Shown: positions 39,746 through 51,829 of the stretch, one piece after another | Numbering within the stretch: the first letter of the stretch is position 1 | Layout of the letters: the number at the start of each line of letters is the position of its first letter | Source of the DNA: Fasciola hepatica | Lineage: Eukaryota > Platyhelminthes > Trematoda > Plagiorchiida > Fasciolidae | Length of the DNA stretch: 64,000 bases | Assembly: GCA_948099385.1 (NCBI GenBank) | Contig: CANUEZ040000199.1 | Location: 134,001-198,000 of the forward strand | Direction: 5' to 3' | The notes under the pieces: model-generated | Database searches by the model: none | What the model was told of the DNA's origin: nothing | Seen by the model: the letters and a program-made list of their open reading frames with translations, nothing else | Made by a program: the position numbers and the translations under genes

Positions 39746-41190
39746 TCAGTTCAGTTCAGTTCAGTCTGCACAGGACAGGTAATGGCCACGGCCAATCGAG
39801 CGTCCAGAATTCCTTCGATGGTATGCACACAAGTTATGCACCCACCACTGCCGAGTGTATTTCGTCGAATCCCCGCTAAAACTGAGAGGGAAACGAAAAA
39901 CCTCATCGCACATCAGCTGCGAGAGACATTATGCATCGCGAGCGTTCACTGAGACAGTATGCAATGAGGGAATATGTCTGTTAAATCACACTCCAGAAGG
40001 ACCACAGTGCTACCCGTCATCCATTTAGTTGATATACTCAGGGCTCACTACAAGGAAAGATCTCGTACCACTTGCGATCTAGGTCACCTTTGAGGGATTG
40101 GACTGTCTGCAGATCTACCAGTCCACCAGGCAGACCGTTCGGATTGTTCACTACCCTGTTGCTGAAGAAGTACGATCTAGCCATCAACCTAGATCGGGCT
40201 TTTACCAACTTCTTTTCATGTCCCCTTGTTCTGGAGTCTACGGCCACTTGTAATAGACTATCTGGTCTAGGGCCAGAAAAGCCCTTCATTACCTTGAACG
40301 TTTCTATGAGATCCCCTCGACGTCTCCTCCTTTCCAACGAGAAAAGATTCAGGTCACAGAGTCTCTGCTCGCAAGTCTTACCCCTCTGCCCTTCAACCAT
40401 CCGCGTGGCGAGACGTTGGACTTTCTCGAGGCAGGCGGCGTCCTTTTGTAGAAGGGTGACCAAGCCTGCACGCTACCTTCTAAGTGAGGTCGTACTATAG
40501 CCATGTAAATAGGTACGAATACCTTCGGCTTCCGGCAAGACAGAGCTGATCGCAGTCTAAAGGGCTCCCCACGAGCCTTAAGCGGAACAGAAATGCACTG
40601 CTCCGACCATTTGAAGTCACTGTTCATGATGACCCCAAAGTCTTTAACCCTGCTGGCCGCCCCTACGATGAACAGCCCTTGATCGTGAGCGACAGTTAGG
40701 CTCTCTGTTGCCTTTGACAAAAAATGGCTTTTTTGAGCGTTCAGAGGTAAGTCCCATTTGTATGTCCAGTTCAGGACGGTACCTATTTCCCTGCCCAAGT
40801 CCGCCCTACCCTTAGATCCAACAATCTTCACATCATCCGCAAAAATAAAGCTAGGCGATTGAAGAGTGGATGCTAGGTCATTATTAAATAACAAGAATAG
40901 GACCGGTCCTAGGACGGATCCCTGAGGTACACCACTGGTGACGTTCACCAAACTGGAGCACCTGTCCCCCACTTCGACGTAAAACGTCCTGCGGGAGAGG
41001 AAGTCCTCCAGCCACCTATATACTGGCCCACCTATGCCGAAAGTGTCCGTCTTGCGTAGCAAAAGACGATGATTAACGGAGTCGAAGGCCTTGCTAAAGT
41101 CGAGGTAGCATACCTCAACTTGCTAACCTTCGTCCAGTCGTCGAGTTACTTCATCTAAGAAGCAAAGGAGATTGGTCAGGCAAGATCTAT
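39746..41190 (-). mobile_element. CR1-like element B in the palindrome spacer
   Basis: Minus-strand 3' portion of B: terminal (TTCAG)n at 39746-39765, 3' UTR, ORF2 C-terminus and RT up to motif SRSCLTNLL at 41190, where the 3' end of the right-arm A element begins. It occupies most of the spacer between the two arms and is not duplicated. Confidence 0.85.
40038..41190 (-). pseudogene. ORF2 of element B: reverse transcriptase and C-terminus, broken
   Basis: From 41190 leftwards: SRSCLTNLLCFLDEVTRRLDEG, then a stop near 41122; VCYLDFSKAFDSVNHRLLLRK; WLEDFLSRRTFYVEVGDRC; GVPQGSVLGPVLFLLF; catalytic FADD (FIFADDVKI); KWDLPLNAQKSHFLS; FVPIYMAIVRPHLEGSVQAW. A frameshift near 40440-40460 leads to the C-terminal domain (KVQRLATRMVEGQRGKTC, LERRRRRGDLIETFKVMKGF, ending FPCSEP at 40038). 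The core RT motifs are intact. It is the best local reference for the segment missing from the arms. Confidence 0.85.
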
Positions 41191-41191
41191 T

Positions 41192-42235
41192 TTTCAGTTC
41201 AGTTCAGTTTGCACAGGACTTGGTGTGGCTAGAGCCGATCGTGTGTCCAGATAGTTGTGTTGTCGGCGCGTTTCCGTAGCTCCCAACACTGCGTGATTTT
41301 CTTTTTCTGAAAGGCAGAAACTTTGTGCAGTATCAGCCTTGGCAGAGTAAGGTGGAAACAGTGAGTAAGTTGCATCTGACCCTAAAAGCTGCCTAACATA
41401 ACTCGGGGTATACTGCCACCCAACATAGGTCTACTGCCTTCTTAAAAGCCTTCACGGTTGTGGTATTTATGACCTCCTCCGGGAGCTTATTCCTATAGGG
41501 TACCACTCTATTTGAGAAGTACTTCGCCCTAATTTGGAGCCTCGAATGTTTCCTTTGTAATCTAAGGCTATGCCCCCTTGTACCTCTCTCCGGGATTAGA
41601 GAGAAAAGGTCTTCTCGACTTATTCCTGACAGTCCTCTCATTACCTTGAAGGTTTCCATCAAATCCCCGCGAATGCGCCGTCTTTCCATCGAGAACAGGT
41701 CTAGGGCACGGAGACGCTCTGTGTAGTTAAACCCCCTTTGCGCAGCCAGCACACTAGTGGCTAGCCCTTGCACTTTCTCCAGACAGTCGATATATTTCTG
41801 GTAGTACGGTGCCCAGGCCTGCACGCAGTACTCCATATGCGGCCTAACTATGGCCTAATATATCGGAACGAAAATCTCCAGATCTCTACACGACATAATG
41901 GATCTAACTCGAAAGAGTTCTCTCCTAGCCGTATTGGCTGCTGAGGTGTACTGCTTTGACGGCTTGAAGCTGTTGTCCATTATAACTCCCAAGTCTTTGG
42001 CCTGCGAGACCACTTGCAACGAACCCAAACCATTCCCACTAGCCCCTGTATTTGTGGTCAAGCATTGACACTTGGTGAGGTTTAGTGGAAGGTCCCATTT
42101 GCGTGCGCAGTTTTGCACTGCTAACACGTCAAGTTCTATAGCTACTCCAGCTATCTTGACGTCATCGGCAAACATGAAGGTGGGTTTTGTAAGCCCACGT
42201 GCTAGGTCGTTGATAAAGATAAGTAAGAGCTGAGT
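41192..42235 (-). pseudogene. A-type element ORF2 C-terminal part and 3' UTR, right arm
   Basis: Copy of 38480-39532. Same TAG after EIFVPIY (at 41855-41857) and same C-terminus AVYPELC (stop at 41393-41395). One difference is Cys versus Phe shortly before the end (DLCWVAVYP here, DLFWVAVYP on the left). The 3' UTR runs to 41209. Confidence 0.85.
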
Positions 42236-42274
42236 GTCTTCTTGTAAGCGGCAGTGAGCTCTCATCCCTTATGA

Positions 42275-44283
42275 GCCCCTTCACATCGTACTATTTTGAC
42301 TCGGTTGGATTTCTGTGCTCCGTCATTAAACCTACGGCGTCTAATCTCATTTTCTCTTGAATAGTGTTTCTGTTTCCTCGTCCACCACATCCGTCGGTAT
42401 AGCGTTCCAGAGGTTGGTTACTCTCGTTGACAATCGACAGATGGCCGGTAAGCCGGTAAAATTCACCATACAGAGCTTCAGGTTGTGTCCTTTTGTACGA
42501 TCATTATTCCTGAGCAGGAATTCCGACTGTAGTTCACGGCCCAACTCACCACGGATTATTCGCCTGGCATAGATGAGGTCGCCCCAAAGACGTTGATAGG
42601 CAATGGGAAACAACTCGGTGGCCTCTAGGCGTTCCTCGTAGCTGAGCCCATGCAGTCCGCCCACGAAGTGTGTGGCGGCATTTTGCACTCGCTCCAGTTT
42701 GGCTATTTCGGCTGCCGTGCACGGGTAGACAGCCGAACCGCCATATTCCCAACGAGGACGTACATGTGAGACATAAAGCCGTCGGAGAGCGTCCAGGGGT
42801 ACAGGCCCAAATGAACGGCGAATGGGACCAAACGTCATCCACGCTGAGACGCACGCTCTCAGTGTGTGCCCTTGTCTTCAGATTGTTGGTGGCAACAACT
42901 CCGAGGCCCTTTTCGTCCTGCGCGTGACGGAGTACAATACTCCCGAGGCAGTAGCCGGAAGTATCGTTGGAGCCACCAATCATCACTCTCGCGCACTTGT
43001 TCACGTCTATCGGTAGACCCCAGATGGTCCACCAATTGACGAGAACCTGCAGATCCTCCTGTAGTATCTCTCGATCCTCTGCCGGTCGAATGGTGCGCCC
43101 GATCTTTAGGTCGTCGGCTTAGATAAAGCACAGGGATGGAATGGTCCTTGGCAGGTCGTTCACAAACACTATAAACAACAGGGGCCCTAGCACGGAGCCT
43201 TGCGGCACGCCACCGCTAACTGGATACCACGCAGACTGGGACCGTGCAACTCTCACGGAAAAGGTTCTCCCGACCAAGAAATCCTCAATCCAGTGAAAAA
43301 TGGGCTCTGAGATGCCGATGGCCCGGAGTTTCAGCAACAGCCCATTGTGAGCAACTTTATCAAAGGCCCTATTAAAGTCCACAAAGATGACGTCCGTGAC
43401 ATATCCCTCGGCCTTGGAGTTCGACCAAATTCCACGGGCAGTCAACAGGTTTGACAGACATGATCTTTTCCGCCGAAAACCGTGCTGCTCTGCGCATAGC
43501 AGTTGACAGCGCCCAAGATGTTCACGTATGCAAGCAGCCACCAGCCTTTCCATGACCTTTCCAGCTACGGAAGTAAAGCCAACTGGGCGGTAGTTGGCCG
43601 ACGTGGATTTTGTCCCACCCTCGTACAGCGGAAGCACGGCTGCTTTTTTTCACTCCCGAGGTAGACTGCCAGTGGCCAACGATAAATTGAACAACTGCGT
43701 CAGCGTTCTAGTTAGCTGGTCCGCCAACTCCTTCAACATCAACGGATGCACGTCGTCCGGTCCCGGTGACTTATGGGTTTTGATGAATTTGAGCATGTTA
43801 TTCATTTCCGGATCCCAAAAGTCGTACATAATGAACAGGGGCGAGCCATCCACTATCGGGATTGTCGCTCCTTTCTCCACAGAATAAACTGGCAGATAAT
43901 GCTTGGCTAATGTCTCAGTCTTTTCATCATCTGTTGCAACCGTTTTGTCGTTGTCCATCAGCGCCGGGATACTTACCTTCGCTCTGGTGCGGGGCTCTCA
44001 GTATGCAAACAGGCGCTTGGGTGCTCACAATGCATCGACCGCGAATGCCTCCTCGAAAGCCATTGGCTTTATCCGTTTTTGTTCGGTACATTAGTTACGA
44101 ATCCTGTGAAAGATATCATAACCCTCACCTGTAGATTGGAACCGCTGCCAGGCCTGATTTCGTCGTTTGAGCAGGTGTCTGAGCTCCAGGTCAAACCACG
44201 GCGGTCCCCTCACCCGGGGTCTACGCCGGTTAGGGGGGCAGTAGGTACTCATAAGGTAATAGAAACCGTCACAAATAAATGCC
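42275..44283 (-). mobile_element. X-like element E, right arm copy (RT pseudogene inside)
   Basis: Copy of 36432-38440 with the same in-frame stops, including the stop in place of Tyr in the YADD motif (43119-43121) and the one before KKAAVLPLY. Differences are few (for example Glu for Lys in AAEIAKLERV; Arg for Gln in GSRNSQTG). Confidence 0.85.
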
Positions 44284-46025
44284 TAAGCCTTGTTCACAGA
44301 ATCAAACGCCTTGCTGAAGTCCAAGTAACAGACCGCAATCGATTGCCCTTCGTCCAGACGCTTGGTTACCTCATCGAGGAACAGAAGGATATTCGTCAGA
44401 CAGGATCGCCCTGCCACAAACCCATGCTGAGCATTTGATGTGATGTTTTGTTGAACCAAATGCCTAGAGATCTGTTTCTTGACTATTCGCTGCAGGCAAT
44501 TACACAGTTCTGAAGTCAAGCTGACCGGCCGGTAATTTTCGGCCTTTTGTCGGGGTCCACTCTTGTGAATGCCTACCACTGTTGCTCTCCTCCAGCCTCC
44601 CGGCACAATTCCCTTTCTAAGTGACGTTTCATACAGCTTTGTCATCGGAGCCTTCACGACCTCGGCCAGAGGCTGAACGGTTGCTGGATGAATCCCGTCT
44701 GGACCTGCTGCTTTATTTCTATTCAACGTTTGCAACTCCGCGTACACTTCTTCTTCTCCTACAGTAAGTTCGGGTATTGGAGGCGCCTGTGGGCCCTCCA
44801 TTCTTTCCTCCAAACTATTTTCTGGTCGATATATGCTCTTGAAGAATTCCAAGAGCATGTCAGCCTTGTCTTCGTCGTTTAGAGCTAGTCGTCCCTGTGC
44901 TCCTTCCAAAGTTGCTACGCTCTCTCTCGTACGTTTGTGAGATTGCACGTAGGCGTAGAATCGCTTTGGGTTTGTGCGGACCGATGCAGCTAACCGACGC
45001 TCGAAGGCATATTTCTCCACTATTTGGATCTCTTGAGCTCTGTTCCTAACCATCTTATAGCTATTCCATGTCCCCTGAGTTCTGTACAGCTTGTACGCCG
45101 CCCATCGTTGCCCACGAATACCTATGGCCTTGCGGACTTTTGACTTCCACCATGGGAGTAGATTTCTACTGCCTGCCATCGTCAGGGGTGCGAACTCATC
45201 TGTAAGTTCGAGTATCTCCATCTTGATGGTCTCCCAACGTTCCTCTACGGAGGCGTTTGTGTGTCTCGGTGTCCACTGAATTTCCTCCGCCGCCCTCTTT
45301 ATTTCACCTATGTTGATTCTCCCATAGCGCCGACGTAACACGATTTCCTTCGGCGCCTTGCTTAGTCTTAGTGTGACCCTTAGGACTACATGATCACTTT
45401 TACCAAGTGGCTCTTCCCACTTAATTTCCTTAACGTCCTGATGGTGCCGCGTTATGATTAAGTCAAGGAGAGACGGGTACTGTCCACCTCTGTGTCTAGT
45501 GGCCTGTGTCACATGCTACGTAAGTGCATTTAACTGGACCCACTGCAGAAACTTGTCTCCCTTTGGTCCCCTTGGTGCGATCCCGCTTTCCCAGTTAATT
45601 TCGGGTAGGTTGAGATCCTGTAATAAGATGAACTCCTTTGTCTGTGCCAGCACCGCATCCAGCATTTGCAAGAGCTCAACGTCTTCCTCATCTGTGGCTA
45701 GCGGTGCCTTGTAGATACAGATAATGCATACCGTTCGCGCCTCGATCCTGATAAAGCAGGATCTGGCCTGTACATTACCGGATACTAAGTGGAACGGAGC
45801 CTCCCAATGGCCTATTTTGGTCCGTATTAGAAGTGCCACTCCGCTCCCTTCCTTCCATCTGTTCTATCCTGTCTGTGGGCAGCGTATCTGCGAAAGCACC
45901 TGTCAGCTTCTGGCTTTATCCAAGTTTCCGTCAACGCAACGACATCAGACTCTGCAATCCTAGCCGTCAACTCCCCTTTTTTTCCCGGAAGACTGCAGGT
46001 GTTGGTGTTCCAAATTGACGGTTAC
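44283..46025 (-). pseudogene. ORF2 N-terminal part (endonuclease and RT start), right arm
   Basis: Copy of 34690-36431: 409-codon frame 45512-44283 ending in DFSKAFDSVNKA, preceded by 45839-45516 (GVALLIRT equivalent, LQDLNLPEINWESG). Substitutions against the left arm include His/Tyr in GGQYPSLL, Glu for Gly in DVKEIKW, and Met for Val in KAPMTKLY. The same frameshifts separate the pieces. Confidence 0.8.
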
Positions 46026-46061
46026 CTGGTCCTCGTTACTTACTTCATTCCTAATTCTAGG

Positions 46062-47544
46062 GCTAGGGTACCCTTGGGCGCAAATTCCGAGGTGATGCCC
46101 CGTTTTTTGCCTCTGAAGGTGTCGGCGGTGCAGCATCTTGCATATCAAGTGACACTCTGAGTTTCGTGGCTTTTTCTTTTCCACCCGTCGACCCGGTGTC
46201 AGGCTCGACATGCACAAAGGACGTTACCCCCTTGAGTCGCCGTACTGATGGCCCGGGATGGTCTTGCGACCACCTCAGCTCAACTGGTTTCCTCGGCTTT
46301 TCCCTCTGATATCTCCAGCTTCGATGTTTGCGCCAGAGAGGACTTTTTGGGAGTCTCCTCTAGAATAGGGCTGGCTGGCTGCACGTTTTCAACACCAACC
46401 GGACTGAATGCCCTGTGAGTCCCCTTCTCTTTGGTCTTTCGAACTTCCTGATCTTTGGCTTTTTGTATACCGGAGCCTGAAGCCACCTTTGGTACCTGGA
46501 TTACTCCTTGGACCTAAGGTGTTGACTTACAAAGAGGGGTCATCTCCAATTTCGCTATATGTAGCTTCGGCCTCTTAAGATCAGGTGTGCCCGTTCTCTG
46601 CGAGACTATGGCATTAGCCGGTTTGACAAATGCTGGGCTGTCAGGTGTAACCCTAACCATTCCCTGCGTGTTGCCCTCAACTGCCCCCGCCCTGGACAGC
46701 AGCATATCCCTCCAGTAGACACTGTGGAATACAACTACCAGGGGTCGTGGCGGCGCTGGTTGTGCTCCACGCCATAGTCCTATTCGATGGCACTTGACTA
46801 TTGGTGTCGTAGGAGGTAGACCAGCCATCCTAAGAACCTAAGTCACATGCCGGCGGTTTTCCTCTTTCCTGATTCTACTGTCTTTTACGATGTTCTCCCT
46901 AAGGTTATGAAGTAGCAGTCTTCTACTTCTGTCTGCCATGACCTCAGTGTCACGCTTCATGCGTTGCACTTCAGCATCTAGGCGTTTGACCTGCTCCTCG
47001 AGGGATTCCACTTCCGTCAGGAGGCTTTTCCCCACATTGGTGACTCCTGCTACCTCTTTGCTTTTTTTGCCCTTTGGCTTGGGTTGTCTTTTTTATTTTT
47101 GTGCTCTGGCACCCGGTTTTCTTTTCCCTCTAGGCTATGGATCGAACTGGCTCTCTCGAGTCTTGGTTCCAGCTTCACGTTCGTGTCCCTTTTCCATAGT
47201 TCGCCTCGAATTATACGCGAGCACTCGCTTGCAAACGCAAAGCAGTGGGCGCATATCCACTTGAGCGATGCGTACTTGATGTGCAGCTCGAAGTCTTTCT
47301 CTTCCAGCTTGGAGCACTTTTGATGATACCAAATTTAACACTAGTCGCATTGAATTCCCTCATCTTGCACCAGGTCCGTGCATTCCTTGTTCCCACAGCT
47401 TACTGCCTGACCAATGGGATCAACCTCTGTCCCATTCATTTCGGCAGTGATGGTCGAGTTTCTTTGAAAATACCGTCTTGAACACCAGTTGGCTGGAAAA
47501 AGAACTAGAAGAAGCGGTCTTCTCACCATCCAGGCAAGAGACAA
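46062..47544 (-). pseudogene. ORF1 of A-type element (PHD-like finger), right arm
   Basis: Copy of 33170-34653 with the same nonsense codons in the zinc finger and after RRHVT (46838-46840). One extra change ends the middle segment early: a stop follows CKSTP (46514-46516) where the left arm continues into KVQGVIQVPKVASG. Confidence 0.75.
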
Positions 47545-47644
47545 CCAAGAAGTTAGCGTTCCATTTTACTTAATGCCGCAGAATCGTAGGCATGAACACA
47601 AGATACTGAAAAGCCTGGGGTAAAGTACGATTTCTCCCTCCTCC

Positions 47645-48076
47645 TCAGTATTCTACTTCTTTGAATAACTTGTCCCGCTTAACATCCAGCATCTTTTTAA
47701 AATGCCCCACACGTTGTGCGCTACCTATTTCCCTCCTCTTGAATTCCTGGGGTACTTGCTCAACTACCCAGTCTATGTGTGGTAGGTTGAAGTCCCCAAC
47801 TGTCAGAGTCCTGTTAGCTTCCTTAACCAGCATGGTGAGTAAGAGGAGATATTAGGCGTCCTCATCTCGGTTTGCACTCGGGGCCCTAAACACACAGAAC
47901 ATACTCACCTTCCTGTTCGGAATTGTGAGCGTAACCGTGCACAGTTGTATATTTCGAGTATAAACAATGGTCGCTGGGTAAGGTCGTTGTTCTTTTCTTC
48001 GTCGACTTGGTGTTATTTCCTTGTGCCTGGTAATTGGTGGTGAACAGTTATTCACTGTGGTCCGGATCGTTACCAC
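47645..48076 (-). pseudogene. Element C relative with an internal deletion (endonuclease joined to the ORF2 tail)
   Basis: 48076-47852 and 47833-47645 encode endonuclease text (VSMFCVFRAPSANRDED, then TLTVGDFNLPHIDWVVEQV). This runs straight into the extreme ORF2 C-terminus (SAQRVGHFKKMLD...FKEVEY) shared with element C at 32992-33066. All of RT is missing. The junction is at about 47722-47730, the outer edge of the right arm, with gaaatag common to both flanks. A TAA lies at 47850-47852. Confidence 0.7.
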
Positions 48077-48079
48077 ACC

Positions 48080-49351
48080 TGACCCACTGGGACCTCATGT
48101 GGTTCTTTGACACTCTAAATCTCACACTCTGGACTATTTTTTCCGAGTTATTGGGTAGGAAATTCATTAGTGCCAATGAAAAGAAAATAATCAGCAAAAG
48201 CCCCTTAGGCTGACTGTAGGACGTCGAATAAGGAATGATCGAAACTGCTGCATTTTTGAATGAAGCAGTAAATGAACGCACGCCCGTTAGTTTGACTAAT
48301 TCCCGTGGTTCGGTAAAAATCTGTGTTCCCTGTTATTGTACGGGCCATTACTCGTTAACGGCGAACGTTTGCGCGCACTACTATGGATGCTACCTGAGGA
48401 CGTCCATCTCCTAATTTCTCAACATGGGAACTCGTGATTGTTGTACGCAGTACACGGAATCAGCTGACGATTAACGTAATCTCACCCCTCACTAAGTTGG
48501 CCTATGGAAAGGGCAAGAAGCCGTAATTTCCGACGTTAGCCTTAGGTCAATGAAAATAGGTAGCTATAGTTTCATTACTTTTCTTTCTAACAAAATGATT
48601 ACAAGCTTTTTTGGACACCGTTGTCGGGATCAGCTGCTGGACCTTCTCATCAGACATCGTCAATCATACATTAAAATGAAAGTACGAATAATGTCATGAA
48701 CGTGTTAACGGAAAAGGATAAAAAAGTAAACAGACGTGATATTACAATGCCTGTTGTGTAACATAGATGAAAATATGGTATGATAATAAAATAAAAATAA
48801 CAAACTTATGTGAAAGGACCCATATGAAAAAGTGAACTCATATATAACATCGTAAATGCATGTGTAAATCGTATAAGTGTCAACAACAGAGAAAGACAAC
48901 AGTTACCACAGCATTCATCTGTTGCACCGCACGTCATACGGACAGCCTAAGCCTATGTACAGGGAAATCTATATTTTAATATGATTTTACACAAGCACGC
49001 GGTGACATCTCTAGATCTCCTGGGCCATCCTCCCCCTAGAAGAGAACAACTCTGGAGACCCTTCGATCTAAATGAGAGTGTACCGTGCGCCGGCCACCCT
49101 TGGCCAAACGAATTTCAGGTGACACCGGCCATCTAGGGAACCATGTGGTGATGTCACCATCCGCCCGTGCCGCCGGTGGAGGAGAACCATGCACGCGGGA
49201 CTTAGCGACCTCCTAGTCGACCCTCACCTAGATGTCCGTATTCCGTCGTCGTTGTAAACGTACGTCATCTGAAAAGGAAGAAGAAGTTTGTCGTTAGTGG
49301 CAGTTGATTACGAATGTCGCTGTTGTACGTTGGGGTTCTTCACATCGAAAC
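48080..49351. other. Anonymous region
   Basis: No credible coding frame. 48600-48900 is AT-rich. 48990-49260 is notably GC-richer (ccgtgcgccggccaccc, cgcccgtgccgccggtgg) and may be an unrecognised repeat or a downstream flank of the MULE/PHD copy 2. Confidence 0.5.
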
Positions 49352-51777
49352 TTATCTCCATTTTGATAAACAATGAACGCATACATAATCCTCCTGGTTG
49401 TTATAGTTTGCGCACTGGTAGTGCGTCCATCAGCCACATGCGCAGCATTGGACCCAGTTTGTATTCTCGTCTAGATCAACCGATGGCTCCTCCATGCGGC
49501 AAACTCTGCAGACGTCCTCTCTGACGGGTGAATCCGTCACTTCCAGACGTCCTCTTTTTTCCTTGTTTTTGTACACGGCAGACGTCATGGTTCGGAATCT
49601 GCTGAACTGTACTAGATGCACTTTGTCCACTATGATTTCTATGTCGTTCTCATCGGTGTTCCTAATATTATTAGCAGCCTTCCATTTTGAAAATGGAGGC
49701 TTCATCAATTTGTTTGACGTGCTGGGGGCAGGGTGTGAAATTTGGTTTGGACGCGTTATCCTGCGTTCAGCGACAAGTCTGCCCACATACTGGGAAGGTA
49801 TATTGTCATTTGGCAAATCGGCAGTTGTTCCGGAAGATATATCGTAGCAAAGAATGTCGATATCCCTACCGGAACCAATTAGGGCAGCAAGATTTCTTAA
49901 CTGCGGCGAAAGCTGCATGAACTTGCTGTACTCCAAACTGCCTAAAGCCGTGGCAATATCCTTCAAAAGGTCGTCAAATAACGCTTATTTCTTACCAGGG
50001 CTAATAAGGGGTGCTTTCTGAACCACTTCTGGCTCCATCGTCGGAGGCCGTATGGTTTCCCATGAGCCTCCATCCGGAGAGCCCAACGACCCGCCGTGGC
50101 CTACGGGTGTCGTAACTGATTACTTTGCATATCTTCAGGATATGCCCGCAGACGAGTAGCCACTGTCTGTTGGAGCTACGCGAACACTGCGCGTTAGCAC
50201 CCGTTTTAACCCTAGCCGTGTGCGACCGACGGCTATGAACAACCCAGAAACCGTCCCCAGCAGCAACTGCTGTGATCACATGTACGCACGTGCTCCTTAA
50301 TTGCAGAACGCGCGTACGAACTAAGTCGACTAAGGAAACCTTTATACTTCTTCATCTTCCCACTAGCATGAAAAGAACCCGCCACCAGCTTACCCAGTCG
50401 ACGGCGCCGGCCCTCGTCCAAATTTTCCGTCCGCTTTATAATACGAGCGAACACATCAACCAACGACGATCTCTCAGATAATCCCAGTTTCAAATACCTA
50501 TTTTCTATCTCAACCCGAGTAGTAGTCAGTACGCCCGGATTGGCGACAGATCTAACGGCGTAACCTGCCTACTTATTCTCGAAGGGTGACCATTCCAGAT
50601 CGAGATAGTGTTTCGCAGCAATACATCGACCAGCTATGTCCACCATTAAACTATCAAACCGTTTCTTTGTGGATGAATAAACTAGAGATCTCATCCAACG
50701 ATACAGAACCCGTTTGTCATTTAATGACAAACCATTGAACTGAAAACAAAGCCGTCTCATATCTTGCGGAAAATGAAGCCGGCAAAAGACTACTGCGCAG
50801 TTAGGATAATGCTCCCTGAAGGCATTATACTGCGCCAAACTCCTATCTACGATTATCGTCTTAGCATTTAGAGAGCCGGGTAAGCGGTCCCTCATTTTCC
50901 TGATGGCACGCTGATAACTTACGCCACTCTCGTTCGGGAGAATAGCATAAGAATAGACCTACCTAACCCGCCTTTGTCTATAATCATTGCGTGCCACAAA
51001 ACGTAGCCTTCACAATTTAGCTGATGGGTCGCATCGGCCAACAAAACTTCGCCAAACTTATCCACCAACGAAACAACCGTTCGTGGAATAAAAAATGTTT
51101 ACCGCACTAATGATTCCCGGTACTCAAGTCTGAGGAAACCCCTGACACTAACTAACTGCTTCACATGCAGCCCATCTGTTTTGCTGTCCAAGTTGGCAGC
51201 CTTGTTTCTGATGGACTGCAGGTCCGCAAATGTAAACAACCTGTTATACTTATCGCGAGCATAAGAACAAATTTCCTGCTAGTTGTGAAACGTCTTCATT
51301 GACTCGCCGATGTGAGACTCCTGATCAGGAGTCAGACGTCTATTCCCGAGGTACAACTGGTCGTTAAACAAGTGAAACCTGTGATTATGTCTCAAACAAT
51401 GGGACACAACCTTGTACTGGGTACCGGCAGCCCGAACAATAACTAACGCCGGACAATGAACGTTCTTGTATCTGAAATGTCAATTAGCAATTCAACAGCA
51501 ATACTTACCTCTTGGCGGACCACTGAGGGCGTCTGTTGTGCACACAGCAAGATTTCACCCGATAATACGGAAAGGACTTCGGGAATGCGGCAGGGTGGGT
51601 GCGAACCCAAATCTCCTCACTAACAATTGCGTAAGTATAGAAGGATGTCAAACTATTCCTTTGGAATAGTAGAAAATCCTCCTCAAACGTTTTGAAACAC
51701 GTGTAGATTGTCCGAACAGTCCGACAGAAAAGTTCCGTATCATCGACCACCGCAGCAGAACCAGTGGAGGCAGCCAT
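49352..51777 (-). pseudogene. MULE-type transposase with SWIM-like and PHD fingers, copy 2, decayed
   Basis: Starts at ATG 51775-51777 (MAASTGSAAVVDDTELFCR). Exon 1 ends at 51509; a 37-nt intron (51472-51508) splices in frame to YKNVHCPALVIVRAAG. Later parts: LLADATHQLNCEGY (first Asp, near 51020), TIIVDRSLAQYNAF (second Asp) with FCRLHFPQDMRR, then LGLSERSSLVDVFARII and a SWIM-like finger with CSR instead of CxC, followed by CGH (50142-50186). A stop at 49985-49987 precedes ATALGSLEYSKF. The PHD finger (CRVC, CCAC, WTHYQC, CVHC) is hit by TGA at 49430-49432. Several frameshifts lie between these segments. Longer than copy 1 by some 200 residues, so closer to the ancestral form. Confidence 0.8.
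51472..51508 (-). other. 37-nt intron in the MULE/PHD gene, copy 2
   Basis: Minus strand GTAAGTATT...ACATTTCAG. The unspliced frame meets TAA immediately (inside the donor), while splicing joins CVHNRRPQWSAK plus R to YKNVHCPALV, matching copy 1 downstream. Canonical donor and acceptor. Confidence 0.8.
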
Positions 51778-51817
51778 GACAACAAGCCAGAATGGCTGTA
51801 ACCTTGATCACAGTTAC

Positions 51818-51826
51818 TTATATGCT
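51818..51826 (-). promoter_or_regulatory. TATA-like box upstream of the MULE/PHD gene, copy 2
   Basis: GCATATAAG on the minus strand, 41-49 bases before the ATG, the same spacing as in copy 1. Confidence 0.5.
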
Positions 51827-51829
51827 GCT

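Larger units (their letters stand above)
41192..47730 (-). repeat. Large inverted duplication, right arm (~6.5 kb)
   Basis: Mirror of 32985-39532 (x maps to 80714-80715 minus x). Inner edge at the TTCAG repeat (41194-41208), which has fewer units than the left arm. The outer edge lies where element C tails diverge, with gaaatag shared just beyond. Confidence 0.95.
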
